Source: Nothopassalora personata (Eukaryota > Ascomycota > Dothideomycetes > Mycosphaerellales > Mycosphaerellaceae). Taken from it: DNA of 64,000 bases. Under the pieces are notes generated by a model that saw only the letters and a program-made list of their open reading frames with translations, ran no database searches and was not told the origin of the DNA. How positions within the stretch are numbered: position 1 is the first letter of the stretch; the number at the start of each line of letters is the position of its first letter. The stretch is from positions 2,418,001 to 2,482,000 of the forward strand of contig CM066290.1 in assembly GCA_033816765.1 (NCBI GenBank). Reading direction: 5' to 3'. Shown here in pieces: positions 30,689 through 43,774 of this stretch. The position numbers and the translations under genes are program-made.

Positions 30689-30726
30689 GACTAAAGACTA
30701 AAGACTAAAGACTAAAGACTAAAGAC
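30689..30726. repeat. 7-bp tandem repeat ACTAAAG, about 5 copies
   Basis: A perfect short tandem array within the RIP-degraded transposon, just upstream of the H3-tail gene on the minus strand. Single copies of the same word occur near 30200. Confidence 0.9.
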
Positions 30727-31266
30727 ATACTCGAGGAGGGAGAAGAGGAAGGGAGGGCTCGGTCTAGCCGAGCCCGGCGTAAAGAAGCGAGGTATCGTTA
30801 CTTATTATATCGTTAGTGTAGTTCTTATGCTTACAGTAATGTTACGGATGGTTATAAGAGGGTGTGTATAATAAGTTAGTAGGAAAGAAAGAGAAAGTAA
30901 AAGAGGAAGACTACTCGAAGGTTAATCTCTCGCCTCTATTGTACCCGACTTATGCCTATCGTATTATCTACGATGTGTGAAGTTGTATTATCTAGCTATT
31001 GTCTAACAATTCACCTACTATTGTTACTAGGCTTAGCGCTCTTTAATAAGTAGGTCTTCGAGAGATTATGTCCTAAGGCCGTCGAAACACGCTACGATAG
31101 TAAACTTATATAATCCCAGGCATGTAACGAGCGTACGCTATTACTATATCGAGTATCCGGAGTGTATAGAAGGTAGGGTGGTGATAAATAGATAGGTAGT
31201 AAGCTATAAATACTAAGAAACGCCGAAGTACTAGTCGGTAATACTATTTCTTAAGCTATTACTTAA
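30727..31266. other. RIP-degraded interior, no gene read
   Basis: Includes purine-rich GGAGGGAGAAGAGGAAGGGA near 30736. I could not follow a coding frame. It probably separates the Gln-rich gene from the H3-tail gene and may hold the latter's promoter. Confidence 0.4.
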
Positions 31267-31960
31267 GATTAGCAATATGAACATACTAGGAGCCGTGTAA
31301 GTAGGCTATTAAGTCCGTGTCGAAGTATCGAAGTGTCGAGGTGTCGAAGTAGTAGGTGTAAAGAAACAGCTCCTAGAGCGCGGCTCGTACTATCGATAAG
31401 GTAGGTACGTAACTGCAATAGGTAACCCGGTATCTATAATATAAACATATAAGGAGCACGTTAGATAGGTGATCTAACGTGCTCCTTATATATTTACCGT
31501 AAAGTGATTAGGAAATAGCTCGCCATAAAGCGCACCGGCGAGTAAGCGAGTAAGCGATAAAGTATAACACATTATAAGGTAGGTGCTATCGAATAGCTAC
31601 CATTGCTCCTTATATATTTATAGCTACGTCCTTAAGGTGCTCCTTATATATTCACGACTACTAGTTAAGCTGCTCCTTATATGTTTATAGCTACATCCTT
31701 AAGCTACATCCTTAAGCTACATCCTTAAGCTACATCCTTAAGGTGCTCCTTGTATGTTCACGACTGTATAAGGGAAATTAGACTAGCTTATATAGCGAGA
31801 GCCGTAAGATATAGGCATATTCGAGATCGAGAGAAGTCCTTATTTTCTAGGGAGCCGTAAACATATAAGGAGCACGTCTAAAACGTATAAATAGCGTGCT
31901 CTTAGTATATTCACCGCTCTATAGAGAAATAAGAAGCTCGCGAGGCTATAGAAACGCCTC
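31267..31960. repeat. Middle array of TAAGGAGC / GCTCCTTA inverted repeats
   Basis: The same core as in the subterminal arrays occurs here as facing pairs, for example AACATATAAGGAGCACGTTA opposite TAACGTGCTCCTTATATATT (31441-31494). A 13-bp unit AGCTACATCCTTA is repeated four times at 31689-31740. The array lies between the Gln-rich gene and the H3-tail gene. Confidence 0.75.
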
Positions 31961-32476
31961 CATTATTCGACTAACACTATCGTATTAGTAACGTCGCTAT
32001 ATTAGCTCCTTAAAAGTACATAGAACACGCTACTCGCCTACCCCCTACTACCGTTATAGTTCTTAGAGCCCTTAGTCTTACGGTTATTACCACGTTATCT
32101 TAGTCTCCTTAGCGAGCTTAATGTAGCGCCTATAGTAACTATCTAATTAGCCCTCGAAGTACTAGCTAGGCGTCGTGTTAGTTGTAAGTTCGTATTATCC
32201 TCGGTAGACTCCTACTACCGCTACATAACTGCTTACGATACGATAGGCTCTTACTATAGCTATAGCTACTAGGTCTCTTACCGCTAGATCTCCTATTGCT
32301 ATATGTGTTACTATAGTATATTATCTTACGGTAGAGGGTCTTACTAAGAGCCTTAAACCGACTCTAACTACGGCCGTAAGGTAGTATTATCTAATAGGTC
32401 GTTAAATGCCGTAAAGTTACGAAATAACTCGTCTTCTAGGTCCGCTACGGCCTCCTACTCTAACGGCATCGCCTAA

Positions 32477-32578
32477 GATGCAACATCCTACTACGATATA
32501 ACATCCTACTACGATATAACATCCTACTACGATGCAACATCCTACTACGATGTAACGTCCTACTACGATGCTTCCTAC
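32477..32578. repeat. 18-bp in-frame minisatellite
   Basis: About five and a half units of the type GATGCAACATCCTACTAC. In the Gln-rich gene each unit encodes six residues (V/T-A-S-Q-Q-D in minus-strand reading). The RIP-degraded chromovirus is inserted in the last unit, which resumes at 39636. Confidence 0.9.
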
Positions 32579-32984
32579 TGTTACGGTTCTAATCTAGGGC
32601 TAAAGGAAGCTAACTAATTAGACCTCTACAATTGGTGGGCACTTCCGCCCGAGAAGTGCTCTCTCGCCCGTAGGAATGAAACTAAGAAACCGAGAGAGCA
32701 ACTAAAGTGATCTCCTTAACCTCGTTAATCTCGGTGATCTCGAGAGAACATAGAGAGTATAGAGAGTACGGAGAGTAACGCTCTATCTCCTTTGTATTTA
32801 GGAACGCTAAGAAACCCTTATAGTTCTAATGCGTTTAACTTATGTTACTATCTCACTAATTAGAATACAACTCTTATTCCTATTATTTATCTTCGCTTAG
32901 CTTACTTTAGCCTCTCTAAAGAATACCGCCACGTGACTGAACTTATCTCTCTTTTGAGACTAGCCCTAGAACGAGATAATAACA
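32579..32984 (+). repeat. 5' LTR of the RIP-degraded chromovirus
   Basis: 406 bp, begins TGTTACGG and ends AATAACA. Carries CpA/TpG-type changes relative to the young LTR. Confidence 0.9.
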
Positions 32985-33001
32985 CTTTAAACGCCCTTAG
33001 G

Positions 33002-35017
33002 ATAAGCGCTACTTAAGCAGCTAGTAGGGGAACACCCGCTCCTAGCGAAGTAGGAAGCATCCGCCGTGCGCTACTATAACGGACCACTACGAAGGACGAT
33101 AAGTCTAATAACGATAACGAGCCTACTCTAAGGAAGAATGACGTTAAGGCTGCTAAGCTAGACCTCTTCTATAGAGATAGAGCTAAGTTCGACGACTAGA
33201 TTAATTAGATGGATATATACCTTATGTTCAACCTAGTCGATGCCGATAAAAGAACTATCTTCGCTATTACGTACCTTCGCGGAAGCGCGTAGAACTGGAT
33301 TAAACCTTACCTTAAGGAATACCTTAAAGGTATAGGACGATTAGACCCTACTAGAATGTTTAGGAGCTACACCCTCTTTAAAGATAAGATAAAGTTAATC
33401 TTTAGAACCTCGAACGAAGTCTAATAGGCTATACGAATCATTCAACACCTGAAATAGAAGACGTCTACTTTAGAGTATACCGCCAAATTCGAAGAATACG
33501 GACAAATCACTAGATAGGACTAGACGGCGTTAATAACTATGTTCCGACGTAGACTTAAAGACTCTATTAAGGACGAGTTAATAAGATACGGGGGACAGAT
33601 TACTAACCTCGAAGAGCTAATGAAGGCGTCAATTAATATCGATAACTAGCTCTAGGAACGACACTAGGAGAAGAAATACGACTCTAAAGTAGGAGGAATA
33701 GTAGGATACGCTCCGGATCGTAGACCCTTAGGAGGATACGTTACGAAGGGAGAATTCTTACGACAAAACTAGCCCTACTATAGACTACAGCCAATAGAAC
33801 TGGACGTTACCTAACGAGGACGGAGGATCGACAAGAGTAGGGGCTACGGAAAGCCCTTTAAAGGAAAAGGAAAACTTATATACTATGCCTATAGTAAGGA
33901 AGGTTACATAGCACGGGATTGCCGCGGTAAGAATATAGTGCGCCGCGAGCAATTCAATATAATGCAACCCCGAACTAGTAAATCTAAGAGTAGCGTTGGA
34001 TCTCGGGGAGATACCGACTATACTCGGAGAGTGGGGGAGAGAGCTAGTAATAGAAGCACGACACCTCTCCTAGACCCCTTAGAAGGACGAGGAGGATACT
34101 ATAGGTAGCAAATAGTAGTTATTCCATTTAATGCGAAGAACCAACTACGACAGTTTAACATAATAACACGAAGAGTCGACTACGAGATCGAATCCGAATC
34201 TCGAAATAGTTATAGAAGCCTTTATTAGCGATTCTGTTACTAAGACTCGTGTTAAGTTCACTACGCCGCGAAGTTAGGCGTAGGGTATTAGCCTTAGCAA
34301 CTACGAGGAACCCTAGGAGCGACGCATAGGTAAGACGCTACGCTCCGAGAAGTGGACATCGATAAATCCTACTTTAACAAAGATAGAAGCGACAAAGAAA
34401 ATCAGGACCTAGGATGGAACGGATTATAGTCACTAGAACTATAGGAAGAAAGTTAAGAAACTACCGGGCTAAATACTATTAAGGAAGAATAGGATCCGGA
34501 AGAATTAAGCGAAGAAGATTCCTCCGAAGGAGGAGAGAGCGACACTAACGACGATAACGAATAACTTACTTTTACGGTAGATGCACCTAAGAAACTGTAC
34601 GACATAATCATCTACCTATAAAGAAGGCACGAGGAATTCCTACCTAAGATAGGTGGACGAAGGAGGCTACATTCTATTAAGTTTAATAAGACACTCGACA
34701 CCCTACGAGGCATAGCCTAGGGATACCCACTTATAGAAACAACCGAGAATCTAGTAACCGTCGTTATAGAACGACTACCTATAGGAAGCCAAATAACAGG
34801 TACCGGGTACTAAACACTAGTAGGAACTTTCGTCTTAAACGAACTACGAATAGCAGTATAGCACGTACGAGCTCTCTACTTAGAAACGTAGAAGATCTAG
34901 GAACGCAATAGACTACAAGTATAGACACAGGGCAACGGGCTACAGGTTCTAGCCGAAGCCTCTAGGCACGAAGCATAGCGAACCACATACTACTCGGGAA
35001 AAGGATTAGCTCCCTAG
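33002..35017 (+). pseudogene. gag: Degraded full-length gag
   Basis: Start codon mutated to ATA at 33002; stop TAG at 35015-35017 in the same place as in the young copy. About 671 codons against 460 in the young element. The extra 636 bp (34331-34966) keep the same reading frame, with RIP-type stops only, and encode an acidic region. The zinc knuckle has lost Cys residues by RIP (TGC to TAT/TAC type changes). Confidence 0.85.
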
Positions 35018-35019
35018 GA

Positions 35020-38000
35020 ATGAGCGACCGGAGGGAGTTATGCAATACTTAGGCTTACGCATCGACATTAAACACAGTTTTCTAGACATAAGCAATCGTT
35101 AACGGACATAAGACTAGTGTTATAATCGACTTAGGAGTAGCGGGGAATTTTATCTCCGAGTCTTTTATAAGAAGAAACGGGTTAGCTACCCTAAAGAAGA
35201 AATAGGGTTACGAGTTAATTGCGGTAAACGGATTATCGTTACCTAGCGTAGAATAGGAGACGATACTATTGCTACTAGCTATCTAATAGCACTACGAGAA
35301 TATTACCTTAGATGTCACTAATATAGCTAGTTATGACATAGTATTAGGTATACCTTAGTTAAGAAAGCATAATCTAGTAATTGACTAGAGAAGAGGAGTA
35401 CTTACATTTAGGGAATGCGATTACGTTATCGATATTTAGCCTACGTAGTAGCAGCGTTCACTAGTAGATAAGGTAAGGAAACAGCTAAACGAGATATAGC
35501 TTACGCTAAATAGAAGGATAGAAGAACCACCTTCGACCGGGATAGACACTAGCGTAGGGCCCCCGGGTTACGAAGTTACTAGAAGTAATAGAAGTAACGT
35601 ACTATCGAAGAATACTAACATCTTAGAGTTAAGTATTCCTAAGGAGTATCGCAAGTAGTCGCGACTCTTTAAAGAGGAGAGAGGTAAAACCGCCTTACCT
35701 AAGCACCGCCTATAGGATCATAAGATTAACATTTAGCTAGGGAAAGAGCCTCTATAGGGACCCCTATACTAAATGTCTAAGAAAGAGCTATAGACCCTAC
35801 GAGAATAGCTAAAGGAGAAGCTAGCTAAAGGATAGATAAGAAGATCCACCTTAAGTGTAGGAACTCTATGCATGTTCGTTCTAAAAGTAAACGGGAAGTT
35901 ACGACTCGTACAAGACTATAGGAAGTTAAACGAGATTACGATTAAGAACCGATACCCGCTACCTAATATCGAAGAAGCATAAGATAGATTAACCGGATCG
36001 GACTAGTACACGAAGATTAACCTACGAGACGCCTTCTACGCTATACGGATAGTAGAAGGAGAAGAATGGAAAACCGCTTTTAGAATAAGATACGGACTCT
36101 ACGAATTCTTAGTTATGCTAATAGGATTAACTAACGCACCCGCATCCTACTAGGACCTTGTTAACGAAACACTTAGAGACCTACTCGACGTATGCGTTAT
36201 CGCCTACTTAGACGACATACTAGTCTATACGAAAGGATCCCTATAGAAGCATATAAGACAAGTCTAGGATGTCTTTAAACGACTTACGCAGTTAGGATTC
36301 AAGACAGCACCCGAGAAATGCGAATTCTATAAGAAAGAAGTTAAATTCCTAGGCTTCATTATTAGCACTATAGGGATAACGATCGACCCTACGAAGATAC
36401 AGTTAATTAGAGAGTAGCTAGAACCGAAAACAGTTAAGGACGTACAATCATTCCTTAGACTAACGAACTATAACCGGAAATTCATTAAGAACTATTTAAA
36501 GACAGTAGCACTAATAACGATGCTTACAAGAAAGGACGTTACTTAGAAATGGGGAAAAGAATAGATTGAAGCATTTAAGAAACTTAAGGAATAATGCGCT
36601 TTAGCCCCTACGCTTCGACTATTCGATAGTAGTAAGGAAGTCTACATTGAGACCGATGCGTCTAATATAGCAATAGGCGCGTGTTTAACATAGACACACG
36701 ATAGGTAGAGACACCTAGTAGCCTATTACTCCCGGAAAATGACTATAGCGGAATAGAACTACGACATCCATAATAAAGAGCTTCTAGCTATTGTTGCTAC
36801 TATGCAACATTAGAGAGTATATATCGAGGGCCTACCGAAGTTAACGATTCTTTCTAACTATAAGAATCTTACGTACTTTACGACGACAAAAGAACTTACT
36901 CGAAGGCAAGCCCGCTAGTCGGAGCTGCTAGGATAGTATAAGTTCGAAATTAAATATACTCTAGGACGAGAGAATGGCCGCGCCGACGCGCTAAGCCGAA
37001 GAAGCGACTATATAGAAGGAAAAGAACTAGTGCAATACAAAATACTAAAGATAAACCCCGACGGAAGTCTTAGTACTAACACAAGAGAATTTAATAACAT
37101 CGTACGGATATTAGACGACAGGGACGAACAATTCCCTATATCGTAAGGAAAATACTAGGTACTAAAGGATCAAGAAGAAGAATGCATACGACAACATTAC
37201 GACGGACTAACTTATAGGCACCCTAGAACTTTAAAAACAATAGACCTAATATAGCGCAGTTTCTCATTTCCATAAATGAGACTTAAGGTGTTACGCTATA
37301 TTAAACAATGCGTACACTACTAACGGAATAAGGCTACGAGATATGTAAGATACGGTTACCTACAGTTTAGGACACTACCGACGAAGCTATAGGACGAAGT
37401 TACAATAGACTTTATTACGAAACTCCCACCGTTAAGAGACTAAGTTACGAAACAACCATACGACATAATACTAGTTATAGTTAATAGACTTACAAAATAC
37501 GTACACTTTATTCCTACATTGGAAATATACAATATAGAGTAGCTCGGATACCTCGTACTAGATAGACTTATCCGATACTACGGCTTCCCTTAAGCATTCA
37601 TAACGGGTAGAGACAAGCTATTCACATTAAACTACTAGAAGACGCTTATAGGAACGATCGGAATTAAACATAAGCTATTAATAGCATATTATCCGGAAAT
37701 AGACGGACAAACCGAAAGGATAAATTAAACGCTAGAACAATACCTACGACACTACATTAACTACGTATAAGACAATTAGGTTTCATTACTGCTAATAGCG
37801 TAGATTACACTAAACAACTACAAATTAGAGACAACTTTAACGACGCTATTCTATACGAACTTTAGTAAAGATCCTAACCTATTCAGAACACCTAGATCCT
37901 ATCCACAGGCCGAGAGAGTAATCGTGACGACGGATACTCTTAAGGAAGTGCATAAAGAAACACGTAAGGCGATCGAAGATGCATAACGAAAACTGTCTTA

Positions 38001-38450
38001 ATAACGGTAGGACACGAGAAAAATAGCACCTCTACTAAAAGAGGGGGATAAGGTCTATCTCCTTATAAAAAACTTAAGAACAAGAAGACAGACCAAAAAA
38101 CTAGATTACGTTAAGGTCGGACCATTTTTAATCGATAAAGTCGTAGGACTAGTTAACTATCGACTACGACTACTACCTAACGCAAAAATCCACCTAGTCT
38201 TCCATATCTCTAAGCTAGAACCCGTAGACGCTAGAACACCTTACTAGGAGAGTTTTCACTTCGAGCCGGAAGTAGAAAATGAATTTAAAGTCGAAAAAAT
38301 CCTAGATAAGAAAGGTTAGCGATACCTTGTTAAATGGAAGGGATACGACGAATCGGAGAATACCTAGGAACTAAAAGAAAACCTACGAAACTGTTAGTAG
38401 AAGATTCGGGAATATTAAAACGGCGCCTACTTAAAGTAACTATACTATAA
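35020..38450 (+). pseudogene. pol: Degraded pol
   Basis: Colinear with the young pol from the ATG (35020) to the end. Dozens of TAG/TAA codons stand at Trp and Gln positions, and active-site changes include YMDD reading YLDD. The chromodomain region is still recognisable (about 38280-38400). One net base differs from the young copy. Not functional. Confidence 0.9.
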
Positions 38451-38476
38451 GACATAGTAACTTTTAAGTAAACGGA

Positions 38477-38550
38477 CGACTAAAGTAGGAATTGAACCTA
38501 CGACCTTAAGAGTGTAGACAGCTTACGCTCTACTACTGAGCTACCTAGCC
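38477..38550 (-). tRNA. tRNA-like sequence, RIP-mutated copy
   Basis: 74 nt. Acceptor GGCTAGG with TTTAGTC, D-arm, a 19-nt anticodon arm with a 9-nt loop, a 5-nt variable loop and a perfect T-arm (GTAGG-TTCAATT-CCTAC). Most differences from the young copy are RIP-type, except two bases missing from the young T-stem. Confidence 0.5.
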
Positions 38551-38590
38551 AATTAATAAGAATAGGGGCACAACTTATAAATAAATACCC

Positions 38591-39154
38591 TTACGAAGAA
38601 GACGGCTAAGCTACCGACGGCACCGTCTCGCTAGAAGGAGAAAGCTAGAAATCGTCCGGAAGACCTTCGACAGCACTCTAGGTCTAAGGAGACAAGGACA
38701 GATTAGGAGCACTAGGATCCGCGTCTACTATAGCGTACTCCTACGCCCCTAGATCCTCGTCTAGTAACAACCGATCTTCTAACGAACGACCCTCCGTAAC
38801 CTTCTAATTAACCGCATCTAATTGCTTACGAAGGCGCATTTCCTTTATATACGCTTCTATTAAGGCATCCTGCCTTCTACTAAGAATCATTTTCGCGGTA
38901 TCTAGTTCCTATAACAATTTCTTCTACTAAAGCGATAAGCGCTTCTACTCGCCCTCGGTTACCCTCGCATTACAACTCTTTAGATTCCGCTACTAGCACT
39001 TAGAACAGCGACTAGATAAGATGTGCACCTTACACACACGGCCCTCCTTTTAATAAGAATCATACGGACGCATCGCGGTATCGCCGTTACGGAAGATCTA
39101 CTAGGCTTTCTTCTTACGGCGAGCGGTAGATTTAGATTAGGAGGAAGAAGACAT
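38591..39154 (-). pseudogene. Antisense Cys-rich ORF, RIP-degraded copy
   Basis: Same 188-codon length as the ORF in the young element, from ATG 39154 (MSSSS) to the TAA at 38591-38593. Frame and codon order are preserved, with TAG/TAA only where the young copy has Gln or Trp. At the position of the young copy's TAG it has CAG, showing the ancestral ORF was continuous. Confidence 0.8.
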
Positions 39155-39229
39155 CGTTACGAGACATAAAAAGGAAGTACAACATGACTTATGAAGCTCT
39201 AGGACAGAGCTAGGCTAAAAGGGGGATAG

Positions 39230-39635
39230 TGTTATGGTTCTAATCTAGGGCTAAAGGAAGCTAACTAATTAGACCTCCACAATTGGTAGGCACTTCCGCC
39301 CGAGAAGTGCTCTCTCGCCCGTAGGAATGAAACTAAGGAACCGAGAGAGTAACTAAAGTAATCTCCTTAACCTCGTTAATCTCGGTAATCTCGAGAGAAC
39401 ATAGAGAGTATAGAGAGCACGGAGAGTAACGCTCTATCTCCTTTGTATTTAGGAACGCTAAGAAACCCTTATAGTTCTAATGCGTTTAACTTATGTTACT
39501 ATCTTACTAATTGGAATATAACTCTTATTCCTATCATTTATCTTCGCTTAGCTTACTTCAGCCTCTCTAAAGAATACCGCCACGTGACTTAACTTATCTC
39601 TCTTTTAAGACTAGCCCTAGAACGAGACAATAACA
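39230..39635 (+). repeat. 3' LTR of the RIP-degraded chromovirus
   Basis: 406 bp, preceded by the polypurine tract AAAAGGGGGA and followed by CCTAC. The pattern of point changes differs slightly from the 5' LTR, as expected if the two LTRs mutated independently. Confidence 0.9.
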
Positions 39636-42600
39636 CCTACTACGATGCTCTAATATTACTTATAACTCCTCTACCTAGCTACGAGGCCGATAGTAGGAAC
39701 GGATCTCTATAGTCTAGTACTAGATCTCCTCGATAGTAGGGACATAAAGGTTTCGTGTACATCGCGACTAGTCTAGATATGCACTTTAGGTACATATAAT
39801 AGCGGTATATAGTTCGATACCGGATAACTTAGCTATTATTCTAGCTATTAGCACATATTAGGCACTCGGCATCTAGATCGGAGTCGCTATATATGCGTAG
39901 GCGTAGCTACGCCTACGGGAGTATAGGAGCTAGACTAGCTAGGCTAGACGAACTACTACTATTAATAGATAACGACCTCTCTAGCTCTTAGCTCGTAGGC
40001 CGTTTCTTAGTGGATGTAGATGTAGATGTAGATGCAGTTCTAGATCTAGATGTAGTAGTATTATCCTACTTAAGGGGCCTAAGTAGTTTCTATATAACCT
40101 TCTTTATAGCATTCGCCGCTATAGCGCTACTCTCTCTATTACGAGGCGTTATATAGAGTAACGACTCGAGTCTACCTACCCGTATATGTACCTTAAAGGT
40201 AGCGTCGTCGATAAAGTCACTAATAGGAAAAGTAGCCTTATAATCTACTACCTCTTAGGATGCTACTTCTCGGGCTATAGCGTCTTGTTTCCACGGTAGT
40301 AGGGGCGGAGCCCTAAAGTTCCTAGGTAATAATAGCGCCGGTTCGACTAGTTCCGTAGGTTAATCCTATATTAACTATATAGGATAATTATTATCGGATT
40401 GCAAGTCCTCGTCCTACTACATAAATAAGCTATCCTCGGCTTTAGCAGCGTAGTTACGTATGTTACGTATGCCGCTAATACTATCCGGTATAGCACTCCT
40501 CTCGTTTATCTTCTTCTTAGTCGCATCCTTACCGAGGCTATTATTATCGAAGACCTCGTAAACCTCCCGGATAAGGATAACGATAAGCTTTAGACACTAG
40601 ACGCCGCTTCGAGGATAATCGAATGCATAGCTAAGCGAGTCTATCTCGCTAGACTTAAGTAACGACGGCCTTAGACGTACGGGCTAGTTACTGCGGCTAT
40701 TAATGCTCTAGGTAAGATAGTGGGCGTAGTGTAGCTTATCTATTATCTCTTATATATCGTGCTCCTCTTTAATAAGATATTTAAATAGCTACTTAGGCCT
40801 ATCGAGCTCGGGCTACTAGCGGAACATCGGTATAAAGACATCTTAGAACTCTTAAATATGCTATACACCTATTTGAACGGGCTTACTATAAGTTAGGAAG
40901 CGAGAGCCTTTATTCGATAAGATAGAAACCGTAAATGAGGTGTAGTTAAATCGTATCGCCGGTCGTACAGTCTACTTACCCTTACCCTTACCCTTCGCAC
41001 GAGATATATATTATAACCCGGCTTTAAGTATATCGTCCTTATTATCCGAATAAAGGTACCTCTTTATAGGCTACGGAGCATTAGGATGTATCGGATCGAA
41101 CATAGCATTAGGGATTGGCCTTTCCTAGCTTTTATACTGTTTCTTCTTCTCTTTCTCGGCCCTACCTAAGTTATAAAAAACGTCCTCTAGGCTAGCGTAC
41201 GCCCTAGCTCGGCTACTACCTAATACGGTCGCTAATGTAGTCCTTATCGGTGTACTACTCGCTAGCGGATTGCTTTAAGCTACGGCGTTGTCGTCCGTTA
41301 TAGGGTTTAATGTAGAGTCGCCCGGAGCTAGCCTCTCGCTACCGCATACGGCGTAGAACTTATCGCCTACTTTAAACCTATACCTATCGTTAGTATAGAA
41401 TTAAGGCATGTTTAACGTTAGTAGATAGAATCGATACGGATAAGATCGATACGGATAACTAGAGATAGTTAACGATAAAGATAAGGTGTTTAATTTAAAA
41501 GTGCGATACAGCTCTATTACGATTAGGGTTTATTCGGCACGCTAGTAACAACCCTTAACTAGCGTAGCGATGCAGCGATATAGATAACGACTATGTTAGT
41601 CGTCTATAGCGGCTCGTTAGTAGCGGTAAACATAGATTTTAGGCGGTCGGATAGTTGTAGCTCCTCGCTATCTCTTAGCCGCTTAAACTTAGCGAGCTCT
41701 CTACTACCTAATAGGAACGTAGCTATTGCCCGACGTAGCTTACGATATGCGAGGAAGTGTATACGGATAGATCTATTTGTAGGGTCGTTACCGCGCTTAG
41801 TTCTATCTAGCTCGCGGGGAAAGTTAAGTATCTCGAGGGTATTCTAACACTATAATAGTGTTACCGGCGGTAAGTAGGCTTTAAGGTCGAATTACCGCGT
41901 ATAGTTCTACTAGTGCTAAATCTATAGATAGTTAGTATCGATTAGCCTACCTATATCGCGGGCTCCGCCGAATAGCTTAGGGTAACGATATAGTAGCTCT
42001 AGTGTCCCTAAATAATACGACTCCGCGTTAGCCTAGTACCGTACGTAGTGTATGTTCTAGTATTCGATAAAATTAGTAATAGTCGTACGGATAATAGGCA
42101 TGTACACTATAAGGAAGGCTATACGATTAGCCTTACAATCTAGGTCGTACTAGCCTTTATCCTTAATCTTACCGAATACATCGCGCCACGTATTAAGCGC
42201 ACCTAAATAGAACGGCGTTAGCTATACTCGAACTTATAATTCGGTTTAACGTACCCTTCGCGACTTCGCTATTCTAGTGCTCGACGGTATTGTTCCCTTT
42301 ACTTATAGTGTACTAGAAGCACTAGGAGAAGTTAAGAGGTTACCCTTCGAATAGTTCCCGTAATTCGAGGTAGGCGTTCGTAAGTATCGTTATCTTAACA
42401 CCCTTATTAGACCGTACGACTCTTAGCTAAAAGCCTCTCTTAGTTATCTCCTTAAGGTACTACGAGAACGTAGAGAACTTTATCTTAGCTAGGTTACTAA
42501 TATAGGCCTAGATAATCATTCGCAAGAACATATCGATATAGACGTAGATCTAGATACTAAAGAATAGCTTAAGCTTATAATAGGCGTCGATCGACTAGAC

Positions 42601-42744
42601 ATTATTCGAGCTTATAGCTACTAGGTAGGTTAGAATCTTAGTTCCCTTAGCTTACGGGCGCGAAATAGCGTAGCGTTAATCTCGCGGGTAATGCGGTAGA
42701 TACGGTCCCTATAAGATAGGAATGTTAGCGAGTTCTCTAAATTA

Positions 42745-43277
42745 TACGTAAACATACTAGGAGTAGCTAAAATCGGCCGATTTTAGCTACTCCTAGTATG
42801 TTTACGTATGCCGTACCCTACGGTGTCTAGAGGTAGGCGCTTAGATATACTCGTTTAGACCGTAGCATCTACGATCCCGGGGCGCTAATAGCTACGATAC
42901 GGACGGCTCTACTCCTTAAAAGTTTATAGTAGTGTATCGTACTCCTTAAATGTTTACGGTATCGTACTCCTTAAAAGTTTACGGTAGTAGTATCGTGCTC
43001 CTTAAATGTTTACGGTATCGTACTCCTTAAAAGTTCACGGTAGTAGTATCGTGCTCCTTAAATGTTTACGGTATCGTGCTCCTAGAATGTTTACGGTATC
43101 GTACTCCTAGAATGTTCACCGTACCGTATCGTACTCCTTAAAAGTCTAGGACGAGCGTATCGTACTCCTTAGAAGTATAGGGTGCGGCGTATCGTACTCC
43201 TTAGAAGTATAGGGTACGGTGTATCGTGCTCCTTAAAAGTCTAGGGTGCGGTGTATCGTGCTCCTCGAAAGTATAGG
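42745..43277. repeat. Right array of GCTCCTTA repeats
   Basis: Starts with a near-perfect palindrome (42749-42810: CATACTAGGAGTAGCTAAAA facing TTTTAGCTACTCCTAGTATG). About 13 copies of words such as CGTGCTCCTTAAATGTTTAC or GTACTCCTTAGAAGTATAGG follow, 20-40 bp apart. It resumes at 49976-50030 beyond the retrotransposon. Orientation is opposite to the left array. Confidence 0.8.
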
Positions 43278-43474
43278 TGTTAAGGGGATGTCGCAATGTA
43301 TAGCACGCCTACGACCTACTAGTCGTAGATGAACTAATTCTTGCCTTTTGTTCAAGACGTATCGCGCGTCGCAAGGTGTACTTATGCGTGTTACGTGCGG
43401 CTTAGTAGCCGGTCGCGACCGTATGTTACATATAAGGCCACATGTAGGGGTTAGCTACTAGGCTGCCCCTTACA
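43278..43474 (-). repeat. 3' LTR of the second chromovirus
   Basis: 197 bp, matched by 49774-49970 with scattered CA/TA and TG/TA differences. The polypurine tract GGGAGGGGAGG abuts it in element orientation. Confidence 0.9.
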
Positions 43475-43774
43475 ATTGCCTCCCCTCCCGTGCGAGCTGT
43501 CCTCAGCTCGCTAGTTGCTACGTAGAGGCTCCTATGTACTTCTAGAACCATAGTTGCTATACGGCCTACATGCGGGTTACGTACGTGTCGTTATGTAGGT
43601 ATAGGTGAGTGAGGCTTAGTTGCTATGCCGACGTAGCTAGTTAGGGGCATAAAACTCTAGCCTAACCTAGCCCTTTCTTAGCACGCTCCTAGCTTATTAC
43701 CTTCGCTACACTACTACCACGTACCCGCACCGTACTATTATCGTAAGCGCCTCGCTAGCATTATTATCATTATC

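Larger units (their letters stand above)
32579..39635 (+). mobile_element. RIP-degraded chromovirus, same family as the young copy, duplication CCTAC
   Basis: 7057 bp with 406-bp LTRs and CCTAC on both sides (32574-32578, 39636-39640), in the opposite orientation to the young copy. The alignment can be followed throughout. Differences are overwhelmingly CA-to-TA and TG-to-TA, giving many stops in gag and pol, while CpG sites are kept. It retains the full-length gag, the tRNA-like sequence and the antisense ORF, so it shows the ancestral structure. Confidence 0.95.
31980..41409 (-). pseudogene. Degraded large Gln-rich protein gene, split by a RIP-degraded LTR element
   Basis: One long minus-strand frame starts at ATG 41409 (MP-stop-FYTNDRYRFKVGDKFY) and runs to 39641, then continues at 32578 down to about 31980, some 790 codons. 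Stops are TAG/TAA at likely Gln or Trp codons. Readable parts include YLYSDNKDDILKAG, a GKGKGK patch, FNYTSFTVSILSNKGSRFL, and KEEHDI followed by INKLHYAHYL. A series of six-residue units of the ASQQDV type is encoded by an 18-bp repeat. The end is very Gln-rich (QQHIQQQEIQRQETQQLQL when RIP stops are read as Gln) and finishes in a basic stretch. I do not recognise a family. Its place between the transposase and the H3-tail gene suggests it belongs to the transposon. Confidence 0.5.

Noticed and set aside
41593..41847. An 84-codon plus-strand open frame
   Set aside because: It is antisense to the degraded C-terminal region of the integrase-like gene and has no recognisable features.
42900..43270. 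CRISPR-like array of short repeats with regular spacers
   Set aside because: Repeats are degenerate, spacers vary in length and repeat among themselves, and the genome is fungal.
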